The notes under the pieces were generated by a model. The model was given only the letters and a program-made list of their open reading frames with translations, ran no database searches and was not told where the DNA came from. A program made the translations under genes and the position numbers. A stretch of DNA of 64,000 bases from Beaufortia kweichowensis (lineage: Eukaryota > Chordata > Actinopteri > Cypriniformes > Gastromyzontidae). Shown here one piece after another: positions 35,901-45,543 of the stretch; position 1 is the first letter of the stretch; each line of letters opens with the position of its first letter. Location of the stretch: NCBI GenBank assembly GCA_019155185.1, contig CM032802.1:2302501-2366500 (forward strand), in the 5' to 3' direction.

Positions 35901-38900
35901 ACTCAGACAAAACCTGTATCAGCAAACCCAGGATTAGCTCTAAACTCTACTTAATTTAATCCTTATTTGTGCAACCCACCCTTAATAACAACACAGCACT
36001 GCTAACAGATCCATAAACAAGTCCAAATCTCTCTCATATTGGCCCTGAATCATCAGGTCATTGTTACTGTCAAGTGTACGATACCTCTTTGTGCTCCATA
36101 ACGATCAATCCTCCCATGTAAAACACTGTGATGGTTTTACTGCACCGATAACCTGCAATCCCACAGGCAGAGTTCTCCACTAGAACCCTGAACGTGCCTT
36201 CCAATCCATTACAATAATCCTACTCGGAAGAAGAGGGCAAAACATCAGTAAACATGAGGAACAGAATCGGGGGAAAAAAGAGAGAGATTATTGTCTTTAC
36301 CTGAGCGAGTACATATTGGCAGGGTCCAGGAAATGAGAACTTCAGCCCATCAAAACTGATGTAGTGTGTCTCTCCTATTGCACGACACACACCGTCACAC
36401 ACACGCTGCGTACACTTCCACTGCCGTCCCTCACAAACACTGCAATGTAACAGGTTATGTGATCAGAAACATTTAAACACACTGAATGCAACATTACTTG
36501 AAAGTTTGATACTTTTTATTTGATATTAATAATTAAGTGTCACTTAAAAATCTGTGATTAGGTCATTACCAGGTATTACAGTCCACATTAATGCTCTGTC
36601 CTGAGGAATAGGGACGGTTGTTATGGAAACAAGGACACTGGTCTGGTGGAATGCATTCTTTTTTGTGTCGAACCTGCAAACATAAGTTTGTTATTTGAAA
36701 GTCTCCAAATTTTATTGTATGGATGTGTTAAGTTGTTTACAGCTTGTCTAGTGATAGACCTATTTATCATTTTGAATCTGTATTCAAATTCAGTCCATAT
36801 TTTCACAAATAAATAACTTTTACTATCTTGTATCTTTTGCATACTAGCCAGGTCATAACACATTTTTGTTTAACACATTAAATTTCTAAAACTCACAAAT
36901 GCACATACTTACCATTCCAAGTGGGCACATACATCCAGACACACATCCTGTACTGACACACTCCAGGTCCAGGTTCTGACAGGTTTTAGCACACTCTATC
37001 CCAGCATCCCTAACACGGTTACACTCGAACCGCTGCAATGGAGGAGGGCAGGCGATGGAGCGACGCCCTACATGCAAAACAAAAGCACAAAAACGATTCA
37101 TTACACGTTCTTTTCTGAGCCAGCATGTTTCTGTGCACTTGTTTGTTTCTGTTGTAGTGTAATTGTGCGGTATTAGATGATGTGAAAACCTCGTGAAAGT
37201 GGATGATCCTCAAAGAACATGTCTGACAGGGTCAATCCCGCGGTTTCACTAGAACTGCAATGCATGGATCCATTTTCACAAACACTACAAACATACACAA
37301 AGGAAAGAAAAGAAAAACTTATTTATCTCAGCCATTTACAGCCATGATTTTGTATTTTGAATCAAGCATGTACTCAATTATCTTCAAAGTAAAATACTGT
37401 GTTTTACTATTGTGTTTTACAGCACAGTTTTAATGTTTGTGTGTTTTCTGCTCACCAGATGGAGTGATGGTCACCAATCATGTCGTTGGGCTCAAAGATC
37501 TCTCCGTTATAGTGACACGAGCAGAGACCTGCGGGCACACATTCTCCCGCGTCATTGAGAAAGAGTCCTCTGGGACAGAAACAGCCTTCCTCACACAACC
37601 CTATACAGTCACTGTCAGGCAGGGATAAAGTCCTACACGTCTGATTACACACATTTCCACAGGCCTCGTACACCTGGCCATCCGGACAGGTCAGTTCTGT
37701 TCAAACACACACAAACAGTTTATTTAATAATACACTTCAGTACTAAATCATAATTGTTGCTTATTAGTGTGGATCAGTAAATGCAGGGCTTGTATGTTTG
37801 CATGGACTTTTTTGTTCACCAGTTTCATACAATACCATACTATAGTAAAACAGGTGGTAACATTATCTTTTTGGTATAGGGATATATCAAATATTAATTT
37901 TATGATATGTTCACCAAAGTTCTTCCAAAAAATTAGGATGCATAATCAGAATATTACCAAGGTAAATGTTCAGAAAATCATGGTATTACCATGGATTCAA
38001 AAAACATTGATACTATGGTCATTTTTGCTGAAACATTCAACCCACATGCCGTAATAATTACTCAGATATTAAAGTACACAAAGATGATAGTGTCCCAGCA
38101 TTTCATACTACAAAAGAGACAGAGATAGTTCAACGTTTCTGATACCGCAGTATCCGTGACCCCTCCAGTTGATCAGTACTCCCTTGGCTGCGCAGGCGGC
38201 TGCATAGTTGCGCACAGCATCACACAGGCACTCCTGCCCGTCTGCGCAGGAGCATACGTCATAGCGACAGTTCTTCACATATGGATCAGGGTTGACTTCA
38301 TAATGACATGGTTGAAACTTCACTGAGAGCAGCACTGCACAGGCCTCTTCTGCATAACGCACTGCAGACACACAAACACACATATATACACAAACAAAAG
38401 TTACGTTAAGCTGCCACCTAATGGTGTTTGTCCCCATCTAGTGTTCAGTACATATTTATGCTTTTAAATCATGATGTCATACAAGCATTTGGTCACAACT
38501 AAAGGTATTTAGACATTACAAGGGAGTGGCTGTGTGACAGAGTGCGTGTACCTCTTTTGGGGTTTGAGATACAGGAATCAGTCTGCTGCGATTGAACATT
38601 TTCACACTCTGCGTTCATCTTCCACGCGTTGCCGAATCCTTCGACGCGCGTTTCCACCAGCCCGCCCACCGTTAAGAAGTCATCTCCTTGGTTACCATTA
38701 TAGTTACCACACAGGCCACATGTTTTCCCAGCATAGGCAGGGCTTAGCTGTGAACACACACACACACATATGTTTGCCTTTTAGGTTTGTAGAAATATAA
38801 GACTTTTGTCCCAGATTTTGCATGGAAATTATGCAAACTTACACACTTACCCTGAGCAAAACACGACCTCTGCCATCCCATTCCAGATGAAGATCATCTC

Positions 38901-41900
38901 CATAACTCAGTCTTACAGATGACAACACAGTATTCTGGACTCTCAGTGCACCTACAGACATACACACAGACACATATTACAGTTATTCAGTGCTCTGACT
39001 ATAGCTTTCCTAGACAGAAAATTAAATCACACAGAGAGCAAATGGACATTAATGGGTTAATATTATGCTTCTCAGATTTTTCTCCCGAGACCCCAGTAAC
39101 CTCACACGTCTCCTTGAGAGCTTTAGAAGATCTCAAGAATATACAGCTATCAGAAAACTGAATCATCTGAAACTGTCATCAAATTCTCTCAATATCACTA
39201 TCCACATGGATACTCTTAGGCTTAATTTATGTCTATTAATAAAACATAACCTGTGTTATAAATGAGCAGATAAATGTTCACAGACCGTTTATTAAGGGCG
39301 TCTGTATATCCATTCCATCCACAGAGACCACACCCCCATGCTTGAGGCGAACCGTCTGATTGGCCAGGTCATGAAACCTCAGAGTAACTGATCGCGTGCA
39401 GATGGCATCTTGGTCATCCGCACACTTAAACAGTGAAACATATATATTGATCACATATTCCAACAAACACAACAGAATATTTATCAGAGCAGATTTCAGA
39501 CCTGTGCAGTCTCAATGATAGCTGAGAATGAGTTGCTCAGACAGTCCTTAGACAGAAGATACTGACAAATACCACTGAAGGTGAAAAACTTATTATCAAA
39601 GGTCTTAAAATGGGACTGTCCTGTCACTACACACTCCCCTAGAGAGAGAGAGAGAGAGAGAGGGAGATATGTTGTATTATACAAGTAAAACCCAATTTAA
39701 TAAAAATCTAAACACAGAAAGCTCTACTTTTAAACAGTGGTTACATGAAATATCTCACTGTCTGACTTTGGAAAAACTTACATATATACAGTATTTAAAG
39801 GGAAAATGGAAATGTTTTTGGAATTTCTGGAAAATGTTGATGTCTATTTTCAGTGTAACATGGTTAAACAGATAATCTTAATGTACCAATGATAAAAGAC
39901 ATTGTACTGTATATGTGTAAAGTATATCATATATTTATTTACTTTCTACTTTTTTTGTATTTACATTTTATTGTATTTCTTTTATTATATATTATTTATA
40001 AGATAGTGTTGAAAACATTAAACAATAACTTGGTATTATTGTCATAACTATTTCTACATGAATGTTATCTGCCATTAAATGACATTTAAATTACTACATT
40101 AACTACTTGAACAAAAAAAAATACATTTGTATTATAATGTTTACCAGGACATTCCTCATTGGTGCATTCCCATGACCCATGGCGACACACACTAGGAAGG
40201 TAAGGTGAACGTGTGTTAAGGTGAATGTTTATCAACATCAGCAAATATAGGCAACATATGTTAAAATGCATTGCTTTGCATTATGTAAATGTGTTTGTGT
40301 TTTACCATGTGTTGCAGTCCTGCGAAATGGATGAACCAGGAGGGTATCGCCGACCTGCATGCGTGCAGGAGCACTGAGAAACATCAACACAGCGATCTCC
40401 ATCTAACACCTTACCAACTGACACAAACGCATATAGTATGTACATGTAAGTACGGAGTATTTCTGTAGCTCAACTCATAAATCAAAGGTCATGGTTTGAT
40501 CCCCAATCATACCACAACCTGTCCGGAAGACGTCTTTAAAACATTTCCACTCTCACCTGGGCAGTTACACCCATCAACACATTCTTCCTTGCAAACTTCC
40601 TGGATGTTCAGACTCTGACAGGAAGTAGAACAGGTTGGGGTGCAGTCACTGTACTCCATGCCAATGGGACATTTAAGGGCTGATCACACACAAACATAAC
40701 GTATATACATTTGTGAATTTAGAGCTGACAGTATCAGATCTGTATGAAATAAACATATCTGACATATCTGTCTCAAAATCTAACTATGAGATTAGAAGCA
40801 TCAAAGTAGTCATAACCAAAAACTTAAGTGACTTAAGCTGGATTTTTAAAGACAGGGTGTGTTACTCACAGCACTGGTTCTGTACATGCCAGTTAGTCAG
40901 GGTCACTCCGTGACTGGCACAGGTACGGGCGTATTCCAGCATGGCCTGGCAAACACACCCATCACTCGTTCCGCAGTGACACACGTCAGACTCGCACACA
41001 GACACGAATGCTGCCGGATCTACGAGATGTGCACAGCGCTGGAAGAGGGCGGAGCTGCTCATGGCCTCACACTGTGACATCAGATCCTGTAGCGCACACA
41101 CATAAATACTTAAAAATATACCCATCTGTTTTATCAAATACACAGATTACATCGTAACAAGATGATTGTCTGACATTAGCTGATTCTCCGGTGCTGTTAC
41201 AGCTCTGAGATGGAGGGGACACACGTTTACACGGTTCCTCTGCTCCATTCATAACCCAAGAGTTTGCAAAGCTGTATGGGTCGTCTGTCAGGAAACCTAG
41301 ACACACATTTAGTAACATAGTAAAATACAATTAAAAGTCTGAGTTAAAATGAAGAAAATCTACTTTTAGGACCATTAACATGTTATGCATCATGATTACT
41401 TAAATTCTTAAAGTCTTTATAGATTATGTTATTTATTAATGGTCCTAAACTATCCCAAACTATTTTATTATTATTTTTATTATAGTCGTTGTGCAACAAT
41501 ATTAATTTGGCTGAAATATGGCACAAACAAGGTCTTGTTAGGCGTGATATCCACCCAAACAAATGTATTTGACTACATTTCACCATTTTGTGGGCCGACA
41601 CACTCATGTGAAGACTACTCTAAACACAGCTAATAATTTTGCGTGCCAACTACAAAAGCTGTAACACTGAACAATGACAGAACTCGTCTTCTGGACAAAC
41701 ATTGACGTCACCTATTTCCCTAGCTTGTGTTTATCAGCATCCTGTGCTCGCTGCTTTTAACACTATTAGAGAATTATAAGATTTTTTTGTGCCTCACCTT
41801 CTTGTGCAGTGAAATCATCCTCCGCCAAATAATTGTAGTTTCCACACATGCCGCATGTGCGATTGCTGTGATGTTTGCTGAGGGTGAGCTGAATGTTATG

Positions 41901-42913
41901 TGAGGGATCTATACGGATGGAGAATCCAAACTCTTCGCTCCATAACCGAACATACCCCAGCTCAAATCCTGCAAACACAGAGCTCGATGCATACGGCAGT
42001 GGAAGCCTGGAAAAGACACACACTCATAATGTTTATATGTAAAGATCTGTATGATCTTAATCTACTCTGTATAACAAATCCTTAATATGTGCTAATGGAA
42101 GTGTCATCGTTTCAGGTTTCAGAAAAATTTTGTTTCTAAAAATTTTGTTTCTAGTTTCAATCTAATTTGATCTATTTTGCATTTAATGCACAGAAATTCC
42201 TTATCGGGATATTTTGACCATACAGTATGACATTCACATAAGTTTGTACCTCTCCGCGCCTTGTGATAATGTTCCATCAACAGAGAGGTGAAGCTCAAAG
42301 AATTCTCCAAGAAACACAGTAACTCCTTTCCGCTTTCCATGAGAAAAATCACCTTAACATAAACACACACAAAGGAAGGCATTTTATCATGTTGGCAATG
42401 TACAAACTTTATTATTGCTTGTCTCCACAAAGTTCAACTGGTACAACATCTTGCCAACAATGCACAGGTCACAGGTTCGAATCCCAGGGAACACAAGAAC
42501 TGATAAAATTGTAAGTGTAAGTCACATGGGATAAAAGCATTTACAAATGCATTTTTTATTCATGTATATGTCTGTATGTACAATTGGCACTTACCCAGTA
42601 TTGAGAAGCGTCTTTGTTGGCAGTCTCCAGCCAGCATGTAGCTGCAGTCTCCAGGGAACTCATAAATCACATCGTCAAACGTGTGTATGTGCTGCCGGCT
42701 GAAGAGACTACAGCGACCAGACCCTTCGACAAACACCAAACCTACAGAACACGGGTATGTTTACTGTACGTGAAGCATTTAAACACTATTAAACAAGCAG
42801 AAAAGCATGTAATTATACATAAACACACACAAAATCAGGCAATTCTAACCTGAGAAATGCACAATGAAAACCCACAGGATTCTGCTGCGTCCAATCCATC
42901 TACACGCTGCCAT
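22679..42913 (-). CDS. vwf: von Willebrand factor
   Basis: vWF is the large secreted multimeric glycoprotein of endothelium and thrombocytes that tethers thrombocytes to collagen and carries factor VIII. I joined 51 coding exons, 8482 nt, about 2826 residues against 2813 in human. The order is signal peptide, D1, D2, furin site, D', D3, A1, A2, A3, D4, six C domains and CTCK, the canonical vWF layout. Start is MAACRWIGRSRILWVF at 42911-42913, whose ATG is the first codon of its exon; the stop is TGA at 22679-22681. All splice phases agree except the exon at 23348-23477, which carries one extra base. Head to head with cd9 and adjacent to ano2, as in human 12p13. Odd points are the frameshift, an altered A2 cleavage site, no A2 vicinal Cys pair, no RGD in the C domains and one GC-AG intron. 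Exon coordinates are in the domain entries. Confidence 0.96.
23400..23407 (-). other. vwf: Apparent one-base insertion in vwf
   Basis: Within CTAAGAG on the coding strand, family-consistent frames upstream and downstream differ by one base. A TAA stop occupies the exit frame at 23405-23407. Either an assembly error or a real frameshift. Confidence 0.75.
23584..23692 (+). repeat. SINE-like copy abutting a vwf splice donor
   Basis: Reads atcccagggattgcacat, then aagtcactttgaataaa and catctgccaaatgcat, ending within about 5 bp of the donor of vwf exon 23698-23796. Confidence 0.7.
23860..24270. repeat. Palindromic MITE-like element next to a vwf exon
   Basis: Left end gatcaccaaaaatgaacatt and right end ttcattttcgggtgaactac are inverse complements; same family as 7567-7856. 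It ends about 24 bp from the donor of exon 24294-24401. Confidence 0.7.
26691..26900. repeat. Complex (GA)n/(GACA)n microsatellite, about 210 bp
   Basis: Interleaved ga and gaca runs in the vwf intron between exons 26919-27021 and 26550-26621, ending about 20 bp from the upstream donor. It produces long Ser/Leu or Glu/Arg ORFs that are not genes. Confidence 0.95.
27350..27478 (+). repeat. Degenerate SINE-like copy
   Basis: Has aaaggtcatgggtttgtattccagg and gggcaaatgcataaatgc; diverged from the copies at 7381 and 42432. Confidence 0.55.
27564..30034 (-). other. vwf: vwf coding exons 32-37: D4 assembly
   Basis: Exons: 29988-30034, 29474-29651, 28932-29146, 28673-28862, 28205-28534 and 27564-27817. 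D4N has VCVDDEGNERKPGDVW and HTCGCTWACPC. The VWD part has FTLTFTPHSNEF and ends TTGLCG. The C8 part is in 28205-28534 (GVCVDWRTPTLC), and the TIL part is in 27564-27817 (PTEGCFCPEGLLLMGGKC). Confidence 0.92.
30160..31105 (-). other. vwf: vwf coding exons 28-31: A3 collagen-binding domain
   Basis: Exons: 30995-31105, 30759-30902, 30524-30667 and 30160-30324. The domain runs from VPCSKSMDLLFLLSTSS to SFSDKLCK, with the bracketing Cys pair conserved. Strand and helix markers include IPKVVVMIVTDRSIDSV and VSVFPIGLGHQYDQTELSVLAGP. The donor after ALTA is read as G|gtgggt, which gives the phase the next exon needs. Confidence 0.92.
31281..32734 (-). other. vwf: vwf coding exon 27: A1 and A2 domains (large exon)
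   Basis: One 1454-nt exon corresponds to human exon 28. A1 runs from EDACDRAMDLAFLVDGSSALS to ITDYLCTLGL, with the paired Cys that close the A1 loop. A Pro/Thr-rich linker follows (TTRTTTTTSTTSTTTPPSKP), probably O-glycosylated. A2 runs from TYEVVFLLESSDAMGEENF to PLSFPEDPIMLDN. The aligned ADAMTS13 scissile bond is Phe-Leu (QLVFLIT, codons at 31534-31539) instead of Tyr-Met. The two adjacent Cys that end human A2 are absent; the sequence there is LRPMLINISRTVNRP. Confidence 0.92.
32947..37067 (-). other. vwf: vwf coding exons 17-26: D' and D3 assembly
   Basis: Exons: 36913-37067, 36570-36673, 36301-36439, 36085-36219, 34687-34833, 33899-34039, 33666-33764, 33433-33589, 33177-33332 and 32947-33082. 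D' begins RRSIACPPP after furin cleavage and is the factor VIII binding region in mammals. D3 shows ETHYISFDGLKFSFPGPCQY, CGLCGNFDGSQNNDL, VDPEPYWDICTHDTCSCPS and GDCACFCNAIAAYAHECA, all close to human. The intron 34834-36084 is the largest here and contains a GC-rich palindrome. Confidence 0.93.
35297..35449. repeat. GC-rich imperfect palindrome in a vwf intron
   Basis: The left arm (tgcgcagagaccgatca, cgcgtgacattaagtaccgc, gagagtg) pairs with the right arm (cactctcacgatacttagtg, acgtgccgatcggtctgtgcgc). Loop about 18 nt. Far more GC-rich than its surroundings; a small MITE or hairpin-forming element. Three 18-bp repeats with core tgcttataattttaaa lie downstream at about 35668-35716. Confidence 0.75.
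37190..39638 (-). other. vwf: vwf coding exons 10-16: D2 domain and end of propeptide
   Basis: Exons: 39502-39638, 39286-39424, 38851-38951, 38552-38747, 38146-38361, 37456-37696 and 37190-37284. Markers are GQSHFKTFDNKFFTFSGICQYLL, the CGLCGNYNGNQGDDFLT oxidoreductase-like motif, CRYDVCSCADGQECLC and CHYNGEIFEPND. Exon 16 ends HPLSR; with the next exon it makes the furin site R-G-R-R followed by SIAC, aligning with RSKR-SLSC of human. The acceptor of exon 39502-39638 is preceded by a CT dinucleotide run. Confidence 0.93.
40460..40515 (+). repeat. SINE-like fragment
   Basis: gtagctcaact and aggtcatggtttgatcccc resemble A-box and B-box parts of the family. Only the 5' portion remains. Confidence 0.45.
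42432..42556 (+). repeat. SINE-like copy in vwf intron 2
   Basis: caggttcgaatcccaggg is an intact B-box, followed by aagtcacatgggataaaagc. It ends about 40 bp from the donor of coding exon 2. Confidence 0.65.
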
Positions 42914-43017
42914 CTGATCAAGACAAGAAAACCAAAGCCAGGTTTTAACTGATATTAAAGGTATTTATTATCAGTTCTCCCTGTTGGCATTATCAGTCGT
43001 TTAGCAAGGCTCATTTG

Positions 43018-43096
43018 TGAGCAACCCCCTAGCAACCATGCAGAACACCCTAGCAACCACTAAGCGATGGTATAACACCTAGACAACTGCATGCCA
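43018..43096. repeat. 'cctagcaacca' type fish repeat
   Basis: Repeated agcaacc and cctagcaacca with aacaccctag phrasing. A related copy is at 59268-59345. Confidence 0.55.
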
Positions 43097-43602
43097 AAAA
43101 ATTGGCCAAATCCATAAACACACATCATGGTGGCAACTTTTCCTTAAGATTTTTTTTCCTTTTTCATGCATTTACAAATCCAGTTAAAAAGAAAAAATAC
43201 ATTGCCATGTTAGAAAGTGAATATATGAGGATAACATAGTGAAATGCAATGTTTCTGTTTTTTTATTATAAAGGAAACATTTTATAGCTGGAAGTGAGAA
43301 ACAAAGAAACTCTTTACGCACTTATAAATCTGTCAGAACATTTTAATAGCACAATTCATAGAAAGCATGTTGCACATTGTTTTATGTAGAAGAAAACTGT
43401 ACATTTCCTACAGATAAGCATGCAGAAAAAAGGGTATGTAGTGGCAAAGAAAAAGAAAGCAAATAGCTATTAAAAAAAGTAAATTTATGCGAGCGTATTA
43501 CATAATATGCACGTAAACATAACTCAATTTTATCTTCAAAATATGTTTGACATAATACAGTCAAACAAATGTGCACAGATTCAAATACAAAACAACACAC
43601 AC

Positions 43603-43723
43603 CTTCAGGGCACCTGTGACCTCTGACCTCTGCCAATCTGTAGGGTCTGCAGCAACAGGTTCTCTGACACTCTATGAAGGTCTGCGTTCTCCAAAGTCTG
43701 GACATCGGCGACTGGACCCCGGT
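43603..43723 (-). other. vwf: Possible 5' non-coding exon of vwf
   Basis: Bounded by an acceptor (ccttctag|ACCGGGG) and a donor (CTGAAG|gtgtgt) on the minus strand, about 0.7 kb upstream of the ATG exon. It contains an upstream ATG whose frame would end at a TAG inside coding exon 1. Splice signals only; no expression evidence. Confidence 0.35.
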
Positions 43724-45209
43724 CTAGAAGGATAGCAACAGTTTATAAGAGAGGGAGGGATGGTGTGATTTCCGTTTCTCAAACTCATTACGAGCATACA
43801 ATAGAAGGAAGTCTGGGCATTAGAGGACCTGAAGGGTTAGTCTGGTAGTGAAGACAGATAAGATACACCAACATTCGACTTGAGTGCCAAGCCAAACAGC
43901 ACAATAGTGCCAAGCCAAAGAGCAGAATATGTGGTGAGCACAAGCAGATATCATAGTTCATGACCTCTGACATGTGACTTCTTTCCCTGAAACTGACAGA
44001 TTCATTGCTGGATAAATCTCAGGATATATTCATGTGAAGTACATTCATTTATCATCATTACAAACGCCATCTTCCTATACTGTTTCGACCCTTAATTTGC
44101 TGTCAAGCACATGAAGTTCATATCCTGTGTGATCTCTTTCCGTTTCTCTCAGCGGTAGTGTTTACTTGCACTTACCAACCCTTTTTGCATTTTTACGCTT
44201 TCAAATAAACATCATTTAGTATGATTATAAGCTGTTTTCTCGTAGGGAAAAGGGTCTCCACACATATTTAAAAGCCTTATCAAGCAAACACTCTATACCT
44301 TAACACTCAAACAAACCTGTTGCATTTAAAGCAAAACATGAACTGGCTGATTTATGAGCCTGTTTTACTAGTAAAAGCCATCCAAAATGTTCCATGTTTG
44401 ACATGTTTCACTATATTTTAAAAACATTAGCCTGCACAAGTATACTTCAGCATTTCACACTCCAAAACACATATAAATGTCTCACATCTGTCTGCCTGTG
44501 CTTTACTTTAATTGCGTTCAATATCTTTGTGTAGTTCTCTCTTAAAATCAATATGCATTCAGTAATGCATGCATGTGATTCATGATATCAATGTAATTCT
44601 TGATTATATATTCATGCAAAATTGAAATCTGGTGCACCAACACACAAACGTTTGTTCTCCTCAGCTATTTCTGACTATAAAACACAAGTCTGTCCTTGAT
44701 TTTATCGAGGGTTTACACGCCAATGTAAAATATACACGAATGGTATCCAGCAGAAACCTCTCAGGGCTCTGCTCTGCCGGAGACTATTGAGATGATGTCA
44801 TTCGGTCGTGACGTCACCCCAGGTAACAAAAGACCGGAGGAACCGCACCATGAAATAAAACAATGCGGGCACAACAAAGGATTTCACGTCAAAATACAAA
44901 TACATATAGATATATGTTAACTACAGAAATAACAACACAAACATTGTAAAATGTTTTGTAAATAAAGAACAAAATGATTGCAAAAGTTGCAATGAATGAG
45001 TGAGTGCACGTGAGTTTCTCTCATGCCCAGCGTGGGCGCGCTCGAGCCACACACACACACACACACACACACACTCGCTCGCTCCACGAGCGCGTACATC
45101 ACGCGCCAGCTGCCCGCGAGACACCGGGACACGCACGGAACTCCTGTGATTTTTTTCACCGCTGTTTCTCTACCTACTGGTGCTTTGCGTTCGGTTACAG
45201 ACCGGTGTG
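43724..45209. promoter_or_regulatory. Shared vwf-cd9 head-to-head intergenic region
   Basis: Contains the start regions of both divergent genes. The cd9 side (45020-45200) is GC-rich with many CpGs and is interrupted by a CA tract at 45049-45076. No coding exon recognised. A palindromic CRE lies at 44809. Confidence 0.5.
44809..44816. promoter_or_regulatory. Perfect CRE (CREB/ATF) site
   Basis: tgacgtca, about 400 bp upstream of the cd9 ATG and on the vwf side about 1.1 kb from its candidate first exon. Confidence 0.4.
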
Positions 45210-45498
45210 ATGGCGGCGTTGACCGGAGGAGAGATGTGCGTCAAGTACTTGATGTTCGTCTTCAATTTTATCTTCTGGGTAAGTGTGTGTGTTTTGTTGT
45301 TGGCGTGCGGGATGCGCGTTTTACCGCCGAATGAAATGGAGCTGAAATGCAGGTGTAAACGGGAGAGTTTATTATGATCAGCGACTTTAAACGCCATGCG
45401 ACCAGAATCTTGATGGCAATCGTTTGGTTGACCTATTTTTTGTGTTTTTGGATCTGGTTTAATGGTCCCGTTTGTGTAATTAAAACCACTGTGTGCGT

Positions 45499-45543
<45 letters not shown>

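Larger units (their letters stand above)
40145..42913 (-). other. vwf: vwf coding exons 1-9: signal peptide and D1 propeptide domain
   Basis: Exons: 42850-42913, 42596 or 42595-42741 (147 nt required by phase, so 42595), 42250-42352, 41798-42006, 41175-41296, 40870-41086, 40557-40679, 40306-40417 and 40145-40191. Exon 1 holds a hydrophobic signal (SRILWVFIVHFSG). The VWD fold starts CSLFSRQHIHTFDD and has CGMCGNYN, where most D domains have CGLC. The C8 segment is in 40870-41086. TIL/E segments follow, with the THAGRRYPPGSSIS block. D1 with D2 drives disulfide multimerisation in the Golgi. Confidence 0.93.

Noticed and set aside
45004..45334. ORFs around the cd9 first exon in other frames
   Set aside because: His/Thr runs from the CA tract and out-of-frame reading of exon 1.
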